A stretch of 64,000 nt of DNA, from assembly GCF_000176035.2 (NCBI RefSeq), contig NC_015675.1:558001-622000 (forward strand). The letters run 5' to 3'. Under the pieces are notes generated by a model that had not been told where the DNA came from, made no database searches, and worked only from the letters and a program-made list of their open reading frames with translations. Origin of the DNA: Mesorhizobium opportunistum WSM2075 (GTDB lineage Bacteria > Pseudomonadota > Alphaproteobacteria > Rhizobiales > Rhizobiaceae). A program made the position numbers and the translations under genes. Below, in pieces: positions 16,890-25,345 of this stretch (the first letter of the stretch is position 1; each line of letters opens with the position of its first letter).

Positions 16890-18563
16890 ATGATCGCGAT
16901 GAGCCAGGCACTGGTGATTGGCAACGGCGCATATGCGCCCAATCTTAAGCTTGCTTGCCCACCGAATGATGCGACCGAGGTCGGTCGTACGCTTGGCGAG
17001 CTCGGCTTCCAAGTGACGCTTGGTATTAATCTGAGTTTTGAAACGACACTGGCCCAGATCGAAAAGTTCGTAGCACTGGTAAATGAGCCTACCACGACCG
17101 TTTCTCTGCTTTATTATTCTGGCCATGGCCTTCAGATCGACGATCAGAACTACATGGTACCAATTGATTTCGATCAATTCGCAGAACAGAAAATCGCACA
17201 ACTCGTCAGCGTGCAATCGATCGTTGAGAAAATGACGAGCAAAACAGCCGTACGCATCGTATTGCTAGATGCTTGCCGCAACAACACAGATGCTCGTGTT
17301 TTTGTTGGCGGCAAGGGCATCAAGGTCGGCAAAGAAATACTCATCGACAACCAGCCCATACCGGCGACCGGGCTTGCTTCGATGCAAGCCGCAACCAACA
17401 CGTTCATCGCTTTCGCAGCCGCGCCAGGGCAGGTAGCCTATGATGGATCGCCCGGCGACCTCCTTAGTCCGTTCTCGGCGAGTTTCGTCAGGTATCTCGA
17501 TGCGGTTGACCTTCCGATCTCCAACCTGACGAGTCGAATTCGTCAGGATGTCCTCAATCACACCGACGGGAACCAGCGCACGTGGGACCAGTCGTCGCTG
17601 ATGGCACCTTTCTATTTCAATCCGGGCAGCCTCCTCCTTTTCACAGGCAACCTAATGGCTCTCGTCGGTCTATTTCTTTCACTCATCCCTTACTCGCTCA
17701 TTCTGGCCTGGCCGAACCGCACATGGCCATGGCTGATGATCGCGTCCGCTCTTCCTATGATATCCTTGGGCATCTTGCTCTTCGGTGCACAGACAGTCTA
17801 TTCGCGGTTGCGAGGACGTTTTGAAGGCGATTCCAATGCGCCTCATACCATCGTGGAGCATCTCAGGACCGCTGCCCAGAAGGGTTTGCTCGGCGGCTAT
17901 CTCGGCTCATCCGCCGCATCGCTACTCCTAAGCCTGCTCTATTATCGAGGCTGGGATTGGCCTACGGAACCGTTTGGAGCGTTGTTGCTCGAAATTACCA
18001 TTGCTACGGCATTGACGGCTTGCCTGCTCGGTGCGCTTGGCCTTTTTTTCGCACGTGCCTCGATAGGTTGGAGTGGTTTCTATGTGACAGATGACCGCTC
18101 GCCGCGCCGTATGGTAATCGGCGCCACTTGCGGCGGAGCACTGGCTGGGGTGATCGCCGCACCACTGATAACGATGTATTTTGGCAAGATTCACGATCGG
18201 CCGGAAATGACGCCAGGCCTTTTGCTTCCCGGATCGATCCTCGGAGCTTCGATCATCATTTTTTCGATCGTGAATTTTGACTTTGAGCGGCTGAGCGCGC
18301 GCCGCGTGCGAACTAGCGCAGGCGCGGCAGTCGCGGCGCTCGCCTTGGGCGGGGTCGCTGCCTGCATTGTTTTCGGACCATTATATATGTTTGGCGTGGT
18401 TGATGCAGTTAAACTCTATCTCGAAATCAACGCGAACAACCTGCTTGGGCTAGCCAGCGGCGGCGCCGTATATGGCCTTCCTGTTGGTGTTGTCCTCGGT
18501 GTTGTCATCGGCTCCGCTATCGTTTTGACGGAGAAATGGTCGCGCAAGCCAGTGCTTGAGTGA
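16890..18563 (+). CDS. Membrane-anchored caspase-family (C14-like) protease
   Basis: 557 residues. Residues 1 to about 250 form a caspase/metacaspase-like domain: A-L-V-I-G-N-G-A-Y at the start, the catalytic His in Y-Y-S-G-H-G (His79) and the catalytic Cys in L-L-D-A-C-R-N-N (Cys129). From about residue 250 on there are roughly eight hydrophobic segments, so the protease should face the cytoplasm from an inner-membrane anchor. ATG at 16890 is chosen because GGAGG (16879-16883) precedes it at ideal spacing. It is coupled to the DUF1353 gene. Bacterial caspase-like proteins occur in stress-triggered or anti-phage suicide systems; that role is inferred here. Confidence 0.85.
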   Translation: MIAMSQALVIGNGAYAPNLKLACPPNDATEVGRTLGELGFQVTLGINLSFETTLAQIEKFVALVNEPTTTVSLLYYSGHGLQIDDQNYMVPIDFDQFAEQKIAQLVSVQSIVEKMTSKTAVRIVLLDACRNNTDARVFVGGKGIKVGKEILIDNQPIPATGLASMQAATNTFIAFAAAPGQVAYDGSPGDLLSPFSASFVRYLDAVDLPISNLTSRIRQDVLNHTDGNQRTWDQSSLMAPFYFNPGSLLLFTGNLMALVGLFLSLIPYSLILAWPNRTWPWLMIASALPMISLGILLFGAQTVYSRLRGRFEGDSNAPHTIVEHLRTAAQKGLLGGYLGSSAASLLLSLLYYRGWDWPTEPFGALLLEITIATALTACLLGALGLFFARASIGWSGFYVTDDRSPRRMVIGATCGGALAGVIAAPLITMYFGKIHDRPEMTPGLLLPGSILGASIIIFSIVNFDFERLSARRVRTSAGAAVAALALGGVAACIVFGPLYMFGVVDAVKLYLEINANNLLGLASGGAVYGLPVGVVLGVVIGSAIVLTEKWSRKPVLE

Positions 18564-18593
18564 CTAAAGTTAACCAACTGATTTCTTCACTTG

Positions 18594-18843
18594 CCCCCGA
18601 GAGATGGGTGACATCTCAGTCTGGATAGATGGGTTACACTTTCGGCCCTTTGCAGGGAGAGCAAGGTGCCTTGGAAGGAGTGTAGCGTCATGGAGGAGCG
18701 GCTGAAGTTCGTCGCCCGGCTGCTGGCGATGGAAGATGGTGGCGCTGGGCCGAGGGTTCGATATCGCGCAGGACTGATTACAAGATCCTCGCGCTACAAA
18801 GCGTTACCCTCCGGTATAAACCGTAACTCATGTCTCCGGGCCG
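18594..18843 (+). mobile_element. Internally deleted IS481-family element (remnant)
   Basis: The left part carries CCCGAGAGATGGGTGACA (18596-18613). The right part carries the roughly inverted CGTAACTCATGTCTCCGGG (18822-18840). Between them is the broken start of an IS481-type transposase. The partly matching inverted ends enclosing a short transposase fragment suggest a deletion derivative. The element lies directly beside the tRNA-Arg gene. Terminal repeat assignment is inference from remembered IS481 ends. Confidence 0.5.
18666..18806 (+). pseudogene. IS481-family transposase, N-terminal remnant
   Basis: From GTG 18666 the frame reads P-W-K-E-C-S-V-M-E-E-R-L-K-F-V-A-R-L-L, the conserved opening of rhizobial IS481-type transposases. 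After about 22 codons the homology moves to other frames: a G-R-G-F-D-I piece in the +1 frame, then R-R-T-D-Y-K-I-L-A and a final R-Y-K. At least two frameshifts and loss of the DDE catalytic domain make it nonfunctional. The original frame runs on into the tRNA only as an antisense artefact. Confidence 0.7.
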
Positions 18844-18856
18844 TGCAGGCAAATAT

Positions 18857-18933
<77 letters not shown>

Positions 18934-19036
18934 TTCCCGGGAACCGGAAAACGAAACATCCGGTGAACCGGCAAGTCACGGCTTCTTAGCGGAAGCCGGG
19001 GCGGGCTTCAACGGGCAATCGGCGATTGGCTACACG

Positions 19037-19183
19037 GCCTGCCCTTCGCAGGCTCCCTGCCCTTCGGGCGTTCAACCCCTTCAAAAGGTCCACTGGACCT
19101 TTTGATCCGCCCGAAGGCGGACCGGGTCTTCACCGTTCGTCGTTCGAAAAGCCAAGCAATTGGCTTTTCGTCCGCTTCGCGGA
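19037..19183. repeat. Cluster of six consecutive stem-loops
   Basis: Six perfect inverted repeats lie within 147 bp: 19037-19053 (6-bp arms), 19059-19069 (4), 19082-19104 (10, arm CAAAAGGTCC), 19106-19121 (6, loop CGAA), 19145-19170 (11, arm CGAAAAGCCAA) and 19171-19183 (5, TCCGC/GCGGA). The last four form two units, each a long A-rich/T-rich hairpin followed by a TCCGC-type hairpin. The cluster fills the space between the tRNA-Arg gene and the stop codon of the DUF1003 gene and could act as its 3' terminator or RNA-stability element, or be an extragenic palindromic repeat mosaic. Confidence 0.75.
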
Positions 19184-20110
19184 TCACGCCTCACCCTCCC
19201 CCTTCACTGTCCGCCTTACCCCGCGCACCGCCCGCTTCGCCTTCTTCGCACCGGTCAGCTCATGCATGGCATCCAGCTGCATCTGCTGCATCTCCGCCAG
19301 GCGCGTCCATTGGCGCGAGATGAGGTAGTCCAGCTTTTCGTGCAGATGGCGCACTTCGAGCTCGGCTTTGAGGTTGACGCGGTAGTCGTTGAAGGAGCGC
19401 AGGCGGTCCTTGGCCTCCGTCCGTCTCTGGCTCATCATGATGATCGGCGCTTGGATGGCGGCGATGCAGGAGAGCAGGAGGTTGAGCAGGATGAAGGGAT
19501 AGGGGTCGAAGGCGCTGCTCATGCCGGCGATCAGGTTGATGCCGATCCAGATCAAAAGCACGCTGCCAAACGAGATCAGGAACCACCAGCTGCCGCCGAA
19601 GGCCGCCATGTTGTCGGAGACACGGTCGGCGAAGGAGCGGTGCTCCTCGAATTCTTCTTCCGAGTTTTCGGAAATCGTGTCCTGCCGGGCGATCGATTCC
19701 ACCACCTGGCGGTCGAGCTCGGAGAATTCGCCGTGCTCCTGCTGCAGCAGCTCCTCCATGTAGCGCATGCGGTAGCGGCCGAGCTCCTCGCGGCTGATGC
19801 GGGCGCCCTTGGGCAGGTCCGGATGATCCGCGTGGATGCGGTCGGCGAGGCTCGGGCGCAGCGTGTCGATGCGCACCAGGTCGCGCTTGCGGAATTTGCG
19901 GCCCGAGATCGCCGACGGTTTTTTCTTCGGCTTGAACCGCGACGCGCCAGTACCTGAAGGTTCGGAGTCCGGAACCTCGGGCGTGTCGAAATGCTCGTCG
20001 GAAACCCCGTGCAGGTCCTCTTCGATGGTCGGCGCTTCGAAATATTCGCCGCCGCTGTCGTTCTCATTGTCCGCCGCCTTCTGCTCGGATGCCTTGGGAA
20101 CGGTGCTCAT
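19184..20110 (-). CDS. DUF1003 family membrane protein
   Basis: A 308-residue protein. The N-terminal 100 residues are acidic and low-complexity (many Glu/Asp/Ser), followed by a K-P-K-K-K-P stretch. The DUF1003 core starts near residue 150, with A-D-R-V-S-D-N-M-A-A-F-G-G-S-W-W-F and two transmembrane helices (F-L-I-S-F-G-S-V-L-L-I-W-I and P-F-I-L-L-N-L-L-L-S). The motif A-P-I-I-M-M-S-Q-R-R-T-E-A-K-D-R follows, and a C-terminal coiled-coil-like tail closes the protein. The core sequence is typical of the family; function is unknown. AGGAG precedes ATG 20110. The hairpin cluster begins right after the stop. Confidence 0.85.
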   Translation of the reverse strand: MSTVPKASEQKAADNENDSGGEYFEAPTIEEDLHGVSDEHFDTPEVPDSEPSGTGASRFKPKKKPSAISGRKFRKRDLVRIDTLRPSLADRIHADHPDLPKGARISREELGRYRMRYMEELLQQEHGEFSELDRQVVESIARQDTISENSEEEFEEHRSFADRVSDNMAAFGGSWWFLISFGSVLLIWIGINLIAGMSSAFDPYPFILLNLLLSCIAAIQAPIIMMSQRRTEAKDRLRSFNDYRVNLKAELEVRHLHEKLDYLISRQWTRLAEMQQMQLDAMHELTGAKKAKRAVRGVRRTVKGEGEA

Positions 20111-20284
20111 GGTGCTGGCTCCTGCTGTGGCGCTGGTGGTCTAGGATACGCCGAGGCGACGGGGCATGGCCACCGCCGGATTCCGCAGCCTATGCCACGG
20201 CTTCCGCACGATTGTGTGACATTCGTGAAACGATAGCCGGCTGTGGGTGTTTCGCGGCTCCTAGCGGCGACGGGCTCCGTGCCC

Positions 20285-21178
20285 TCACTGCTGTTCGGCG
20301 AACATCAGCCGGGTCTTGGTGTCGGCCACCATGGGCGACAGGCTGCGCTGGATCAGCGCCTCGACATGGTCGTTGCGCTGGCGGGCCGAGTCGGCGCCCA
20401 TCACCACCACGATCAGGCGGCGGCCGTCGGCATTGTAGGAGGTGACGATGTTGAAGCCGGAGGCCCTGATGTAGCCGGTCTTGATGCCGTCGACGCCACG
20501 CACGCGGCCGAGCATGTCGTTGTGGCCGCGCACCAGCCGGCCGCGGAACATGAAGTCGCTCTCGGAGAAATAGTGGAAATGCTGGGGAAAGCGGGAATGC
20601 AGCGCCATGCCGAGCAGCGCCATGTCGCGCGCCGTCGTCATCTGGCTGTCGTCGGGCAAGCCGGATGCGTTGCGGAAGGTGGTGCTGGTCATGCCGAGCT
20701 GGCGCGCCTTGGAGGTCATCATGGCGGCGAACTGATCCTCCGAGCCGCCGAGATATTCGCCGACCGCCACCGCCACGTCATTGGCCGACTTGACGACGAT
20801 GGCGCGGATGGCGGAATCGACGTCGATCGTTTCGCCACGCCGGAAGCGCATCTTGGTCGGCGGTTGCGAGGCGGCGTGGTCGGAGACCGGGATCTGCGTT
20901 TCCTTGGTGACGCGGCCGGAGTCCATCGCCTCGAACAGCAGATAGAGCGTCATCATCTTGGTCAGCGAGGCCGGGTAGCGCTGCGCGGTCGAGTTGACCT
21001 CGAACAGCTGCTTTCCGGTCTGTGCGTCGACGACAATGGCGGCATATTTCTGCGGCGGCGCGGGCACGGCCAGAACCGAATCCGGCGGCGTCGTGGTCGA
21101 GCAGCCGGCCAGCAGCACCAGCAAGGCAAATGCCGCGAGAACTTTGTGGACGAACGAAAGGGGATGCAGGTGGGACAA
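20285..21178 (-). CDS. D-alanyl-D-alanine carboxypeptidase, lipoprotein (S11 family)
   Basis: A 297-residue penicillin-binding-type peptidase that trims the terminal D-Ala from peptidoglycan stem peptides. The three active-site motifs are present: S-L-T-K (residues 71-74), S-A-N (132-134) and K-T-G (234-236). The N-terminus has a hydrophobic signal with lipobox L-A-G-C, Cys26 being the acylated residue, so it should be an anchored lipoprotein facing the periplasm. The apparent start is TTG at 21178; no ATG lies in frame close to the signal. At under 300 residues it lacks the C-terminal PBP5 domain. Confidence 0.88.
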   Translation of the reverse strand: MSHLHPLSFVHKVLAAFALLVLLAGCSTTTPPDSVLAVPAPPQKYAAIVVDAQTGKQLFEVNSTAQRYPASLTKMMTLYLLFEAMDSGRVTKETQIPVSDHAASQPPTKMRFRRGETIDVDSAIRAIVVKSANDVAVAVGEYLGGSEDQFAAMMTSKARQLGMTSTTFRNASGLPDDSQMTTARDMALLGMALHSRFPQHFHYFSESDFMFRGRLVRGHNDMLGRVRGVDGIKTGYIRASGFNIVTSYNADGRRLIVVVMGADSARQRNDHVEALIQRSLSPMVADTKTRLMFAEQQ

Positions 21179-21302
21179 GGGGCAGGTCTGTTCTTGGTAG
21201 GCCGTTGCTCGAGATGCGGCGAAGCTAACGTAACGCGATTGGTGCGTCCATTTGGTTAATGATGGTTAGCCCCAGGAATATGGTGGCCATCGGAGACCTG
21301 GG

Positions 21303-21362
21303 TTCCTCTCCCTAACCGAGGGGTCGGTGATATGCGATCGCCCTGCGGAGTGGGGAGAGGAA
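21303..21362. repeat. Intergenic inverted repeat of CTCTCCC type
   Basis: TTCCTCTCCC (21303-21312) and GGGAGAGGAA (21353-21362) are perfect 10-bp arms 40 bp apart. Similar C-rich/G-rich inverted repeats lie at 23281-23330 and 47141-47265, suggesting a dispersed intergenic repeat family. Here it sits in the divergent gap before the coiled-coil protein gene. Confidence 0.55.
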
Positions 21363-21465
21363 GAGGTTGCGAAGGCCGCCCCGAAATAGCCCCGTTCCTA
21401 TCTTTCTGTGCCAGAATCGCGTTTCCTGTGGGAAGGGGCGCGGCATCTGGCGGCTTGGGGGTGGC

Positions 21466-23280
21466 ATGACGAATATCGGGGCCGGGGGCGCAGCGCCCTC
21501 GCTTATCAGGGCATCTCTCAGCCGCACCGGCAAATGGGCCGGCAGCATCGCATTTATCGGCGGCGCGGTTTCCGACATCCTCAATCCGCTGGCGCCGTTC
21601 GCCGCCTATATCGCGCTGGTCGCATCGATCGCGGCGGTCATCATCGCCATTGCCATCGTCCTGCGGCTCGTGCTGGCGGCCAAGGCGCTGCCGGCGCTGG
21701 TGTTCGCCACCAGTGCGGCGGCGGTCGCGGGCGGCGTCTATGCCGTGCAGAAGGAGACCAGCTCGCAGAACGGCATCATCGCCAGCCTTGTGCCGGCGGT
21801 CGCGAGACTGCAGCAGTCGATCGGCATCGTCTCCGAAAAGGTGGCGAAGATCGAGCAGACGGTCACGCAAACGCAGAAGACCGTCGAAGAGGTCAAGAAA
21901 TCGACCGACACGGTGGCGCAGAAGGCCGATCAGATCGCGTCCGCCCAGCAGCAGCAAACGCAGCAGGGCGCCGAGACGCAAAAGACCGTCGAGGCGGTCA
22001 AGCAGACCACCGACACGCTTGCCGCCGGCCAGCAACAGCAGCAGGCCCAGGCGGAGAAATTGCAGGCGACGACCGAACAGATCGCCGTCTCGATCGACAC
22101 CATCGCCAAGGGGTTTGCCCAATTGGCGGCCCAGGGCGGGGCGATCGCCGAGCCAAAACGGCCGGACGAGTTCTACCACAATGCCCGCGTCTACGAACTG
22201 TCGGGCGACATGCTCAACGCGCGGCGCGCCTACCTTGCCTTTGCCGGCTTCGATGTCGACGCCATCGACCCCTATACGCGCTTCGCCACGCTGCTTCGGG
22301 TGCAGGACGGCAAGGCCGGCGCGCGCGAAGTGTTCGGCCAGATTGCGGAGAAGGCCAAGTCGCCGTCGATCAAGCTCGTCCACCTGCTGCAGTTCGACGA
22401 CGCCCAGCGGGTCGACAAGCTCAATGCGTTCATCGCCGCCAATCCCGGCTACGCGCCCGCCTATTACCTCCTGGCGCAGGAGTTTTCGGAAGACCGCCTC
22501 GGTAGCCAGACGCTGGCCGACAAGCGCGGCGAAGCCCAGGCGCTGACGAAATTCGTCGCTTACGAGAAGGATGGCGGGCTGCTCAAATATTTCGTCGACC
22601 AGACCCAGCTGGCCGACTGGCTGGACCGCAGCCGCAGCCGGCTGACAGCGCTTGGCGACGTGCTCGACCCCGCCCGCTTCGCGCCGTCGCTGACGCCGAT
22701 GCGCTCCAACCAGGGCTGGTCGATGACCATCTCGCTGCCGGAGCCGGCGACCGCGATTTCCTGGCGTATCGGCGACAGCGGCGCCTTTACCGATACTGGC
22801 GTGCTGGCACTCAACGACCAGCGCACCGGCAAGCCGATGCCCAATCCGAGCTTCGAGTTGCCGGACAGCACGGCCGCGACCACCATCGCGATAAAATATC
22901 TCGACATCCGGGGCCGAGAGACCGGTCCGTTCGACATCCGCTTCGATCCCGATGCGGCGCTTCAGCAAGGCGACAAGCAGATCCTCGACCAATTCTGGAC
23001 GTCATGGATCGCCTTCGATGCCGGCGGCAATCATGGGCTGGTCTATTTCACGCAGATGCTGTCCTACCGCTGCGCCATCAAGGAAGTCCGCTACAGCCTG
23101 AACGGCGCGGCACTCGACAAGCAGATCAAGATGCCGCCCTGCGACAAGAAAGATCCTTATGCCATCCCCTACGACTACCAGCCCTATTTCAAGGTCGCCG
23201 ACAGCGTGAAATCGATGTCGGTGCAGGTCACCTACACCGACAGCACAAAATCACCGGTGCGGGAATACAAGCGGCAGTAG
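21466..23280 (+). CDS. Membrane protein with periplasmic coiled-coil and unknown C-terminal domain
   Basis: A 604-residue protein from ATG 21466. Residues 40-100 hold two hydrophobic segments (A-A-Y-I-A-L-V-A-S-I-A-A-V-I-I and A-L-V-F-A-T-S-A-A-A-V-A-G-G). Residues about 110-210 are a Gln/Thr/Lys-rich coiled coil with an internal duplication (T-Q-K-T-V-E-E-V-K-K-S-T-D-T and T-Q-K-T-V-E-A-V-K-Q-T-T-D-T). The middle resembles tetratricopeptide-type helices (E-F-Y-H-N-A-R-V-Y-E-L-S-G-D-M-L-N-A-R-R). The C-terminal 200 residues look beta-rich with paired Cys. I do not recognise the family. It stands alone between two repeat-bearing gaps. Confidence 0.75.
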   Translation: MTNIGAGGAAPSLIRASLSRTGKWAGSIAFIGGAVSDILNPLAPFAAYIALVASIAAVIIAIAIVLRLVLAAKALPALVFATSAAAVAGGVYAVQKETSSQNGIIASLVPAVARLQQSIGIVSEKVAKIEQTVTQTQKTVEEVKKSTDTVAQKADQIASAQQQQTQQGAETQKTVEAVKQTTDTLAAGQQQQQAQAEKLQATTEQIAVSIDTIAKGFAQLAAQGGAIAEPKRPDEFYHNARVYELSGDMLNARRAYLAFAGFDVDAIDPYTRFATLLRVQDGKAGAREVFGQIAEKAKSPSIKLVHLLQFDDAQRVDKLNAFIAANPGYAPAYYLLAQEFSEDRLGSQTLADKRGEAQALTKFVAYEKDGGLLKYFVDQTQLADWLDRSRSRLTALGDVLDPARFAPSLTPMRSNQGWSMTISLPEPATAISWRIGDSGAFTDTGVLALNDQRTGKPMPNPSFELPDSTAATTIAIKYLDIRGRETGPFDIRFDPDAALQQGDKQILDQFWTSWIAFDAGGNHGLVYFTQMLSYRCAIKEVRYSLNGAALDKQIKMPPCDKKDPYAIPYDYQPYFKVADSVKSMSVQVTYTDSTKSPVREYKRQ

Positions 23281-23330
23281 GTCTGCTTACCCTGCCCCTT
23301 GTGTTCCCTGTGGGGAGGGTGAGGCAGCGT
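23281..23330. repeat. Intergenic imperfect inverted repeat
   Basis: CTGCTTACCCTGCCCC and, after 13 nt, GGGGAGGGTGAGGCAG pair with one indel, directly after the stop of the coiled-coil gene. It resembles the CTCCCC/GGGGAG repeats at 21303 and 47141 and may serve as a terminator-like hairpin; no T-run follows. Confidence 0.5.
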
Positions 23331-23412
23331 GATGCGAAATGCCCGACATCACGCTTGCGCAAGCCGCGCCGAACGGGTTCTGGTTGCGCCTTCAGAATCG
23401 GGTGAGCGCGCA

Positions 23413-24507
23413 ATGGACATCAGCACGATCAAGGCCAGGGGCATTTCTGTTTCGCTCGATCTCACCGTCGGCCACATCGCCGACATGACCGTCGACGGCG
23501 ACGGACGCCAGTTGAAGCCGCTGCATCGCGCGCCCTGGGTCGACGCCGGCGAGACCTTGCCGATGGACCTGCCGCAAGGCACGGTTCGCCTGTCGGGGGA
23601 TTTCCTCTGCGCGCCGTTTTCGCGCAGCGATGTCGAGGACGCGCCGCTGCATGGCTGGCCGGCCAACAGCGCCTGGGACATCACCGAAAGCAGCGCCACG
23701 GACGGTGGCTGGCGCGCCGTTTTCCGGCTGCGGCACAAGGTCATGGGCGCCAGCGTCGACAAGATCCTCACCCTCATCGACGGCCATCCCTTCCTCTACC
23801 AGGAGCACGTGTTTTCCGGCGGCCATGGCGCGATTTCCGTCGCCCATCACCCGATGACGGCGATGAAGGGCGGCGGCCGGCTGGCCTTTTCGCCGAAGCG
23901 CTTTGCCGCGACGCCGGCCGACCCGCTGGAGCCCGATTCCGCACGCGGCCGCTTCATGCTGGCCTATCCGGCGCGGTCGGCCGACCTCGGCCATTTTCCT
24001 GCCGCCGCCGGCGGCACGCGCGACCTGACGGACTACCGCATGGATGACCGGCGCGAGGATTTCGTCACCCTGATCGAGGCCGACCATGGCGGGCCGGGCT
24101 GGACAGCACTTGCCCGCAAGGCCGAGGACGATCTGGTGCTGGTGTTGAAGAACCCGGCTGAACTGCCTGTAACCATGCTGTGGCTGAGCAATGGCGGCCG
24201 CGACTACGCGCCGTGGAGCGGCCGCCATCTGGGCGTGCTCGGCATCGAGGATGGGCGCGCCGCTGTCGGCCACGCCGCCTCGATCGGCGACAACTGGCTG
24301 AAACGAGAGGGCGTGGCGACCGCCTTTGCGCTCGGCGACCGCTTCTCGTTTCGCCATGTCATCGGCGCCCTGCCGCTGCCGGGTGGCGAACCGCCGCAGG
24401 AGGTTGTCACGGCGGATGGCCGCATGCGGCTGTCGGCCGGCGGCTCGACATGGGACGTGCCGTTCGACAGCGATTTCCTGCGCATCGGCCAGCCTGCCGC
24501 GGCATAG
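23413..24507 (+). CDS. Galactose-mutarotase-like (aldose epimerase superfamily) protein
   Basis: A 364-residue soluble protein with the beta-sandwich sequence pattern of aldose epimerase relatives, for example F-S-R-S-D-V-E-D-A-P-L-H-G-W, H-P-F-L-Y-Q-E-H-V-F and a central H-H-P-M motif. ATG 23413 is used because GGTGAG precedes it; the frame is open upstream but not protein-like. It is followed after 134 bp by a P-loop sugar-type kinase gene on the same strand, so the two may process the same carbohydrate. Substrate and enzymatic activity are not established from sequence. Confidence 0.7.
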   Translation: MDISTIKARGISVSLDLTVGHIADMTVDGDGRQLKPLHRAPWVDAGETLPMDLPQGTVRLSGDFLCAPFSRSDVEDAPLHGWPANSAWDITESSATDGGWRAVFRLRHKVMGASVDKILTLIDGHPFLYQEHVFSGGHGAISVAHHPMTAMKGGGRLAFSPKRFAATPADPLEPDSARGRFMLAYPARSADLGHFPAAAGGTRDLTDYRMDDRREDFVTLIEADHGGPGWTALARKAEDDLVLVLKNPAELPVTMLWLSNGGRDYAPWSGRHLGVLGIEDGRAAVGHAASIGDNWLKREGVATAFALGDRFSFRHVIGALPLPGGEPPQEVVTADGRMRLSAGGSTWDVPFDSDFLRIGQPAAA

Positions 24508-24535
24508 GCACGAGATCGCGCAATGGCGGATTTGA

Positions 24536-24571
24536 AATTTCGCCCGACTGCCGCCAAGATGCGGCGAAATT
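24536..24571. other. Stem-loop between mutarotase-like and kinase genes
   Basis: AATTTCGCC (24536-24544) pairs perfectly with GGCGAAATT (24563-24571). An alternative inner stem GCCGC/GCGGC (24550-24565) shares bases with it, so two foldings compete. It lies 29 bp after the mutarotase-like stop and may modulate read-through into the kinase. Confidence 0.55.
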
Positions 24572-24586
24572 GTCGTGCATCATCAG

Positions 24587-24625
24587 GGCCGGCCATCTAG
24601 GCCGACTATCTGGGCCGACCATCAG
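24587..24625 (+). repeat. Three tandem 13-bp repeats in the kinase leader
   Basis: GGCCGGCCATCTA, GGCCGACTATCTG and GGCCGACCATCAG follow each other without gaps and end 16 bp before the kinase ATG. Copies differ at two to four positions. The unit is not a multiple of three and the array is not translated in a plausible frame. Copy number could vary by slippage. Confidence 0.8.
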
Positions 24626-24641
24626 GGCAAGTGAGGCTCCC

Positions 24642-25253
24642 ATGTCCGAAATCGCGCACCTCGCCGCCACTATCTTCAAGCGCGCCGGCAAGGCAAAGCG
24701 CTTCATCGTCGCCATTGCGGGGCCGCCGGGAGCGGGCAAGTCGACATTGTCGGCGAGCCTGCATGACCTGTTGCCAGAAGGAGCCGTGGAAGTCGTGCCG
24801 ATGGACGGCTTCCACTATGACGACATCGTGCTCAACGCGCGCGGCCTGCGCGCACGCAAGGGCGCGCCGGAAACCTTCGACTTCGCCGGCTTCGAAGCCC
24901 TGCTGAAGCGCATCCGGGCCGGCGAGGCCGAGATCGCGATCCCCGTCTTTGACCGCGGCTTGGAGCTGTCGCGCGCCGCAGCGGCGATCGTCGGCACCGA
25001 AACCAAGTTCATCCTGGTCGAAGGCAATTACCTTTTGCTCGACGAGGAGCCGTGGTCGCGGCTGGCGCCGCTGTTCGACTACTCGATCTTCGTCGACGTG
25101 CCGCGCAACGAGCTCGAGCGCCGCCTGATGGAGCGCTGGCACGAGCATGGCCGTTCCGACGCCGATGCGCGCGCCTGGATCGCCTCCAACGACATGCCGA
25201 ACATCGAACGCGTGCTGGCACGGCGCCGGGCGGCCGACCTGGTCATTGGTTAA
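24642..25253 (+). CDS. P-loop kinase of the uridine/pantothenate kinase type (FrcK-like)
   Basis: A 203-residue nucleotide-binding kinase. Walker A is GPPGAGKST (residues 27-35), followed by the family motif V-P-M-D-G-F-H-Y-D-D that positions the substrate-binding Asp. Later come a V-E-G-N-Y-L-L-L strand and a R-L-M-E-R-W-H lid helix with Arg residues. These are features of the PRK/uridine kinase/CoaA-like group, which includes FrcK proteins of rhizobial fructose operons. It probably phosphorylates a sugar or nucleoside. It follows the mutarotase-like gene and is preceded by a three-copy 13-bp repeat close to its start. Confidence 0.82.
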   Translation: MSEIAHLAATIFKRAGKAKRFIVAIAGPPGAGKSTLSASLHDLLPEGAVEVVPMDGFHYDDIVLNARGLRARKGAPETFDFAGFEALLKRIRAGEAEIAIPVFDRGLELSRAAAAIVGTETKFILVEGNYLLLDEEPWSRLAPLFDYSIFVDVPRNELERRLMERWHEHGRSDADARAWIASNDMPNIERVLARRRAADLVIG

Positions 25254-25345
25254 CCTGCTTAATTTTCGGTATTCTTGGACGGGAACCTTAAGAGTTTCGC
25301 GCCGTTATGCCTCAGAACCAGTTTGTGTGGCGTGAGGGATTTTGC

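Noticed and set aside
15603..18856. Attachment-site duplication of the tRNA-Arg 3' end
   Set aside because: By eye I could not find a second copy of the tRNA T-arm/acceptor segment in this interval. It may lie outside it or have decayed.
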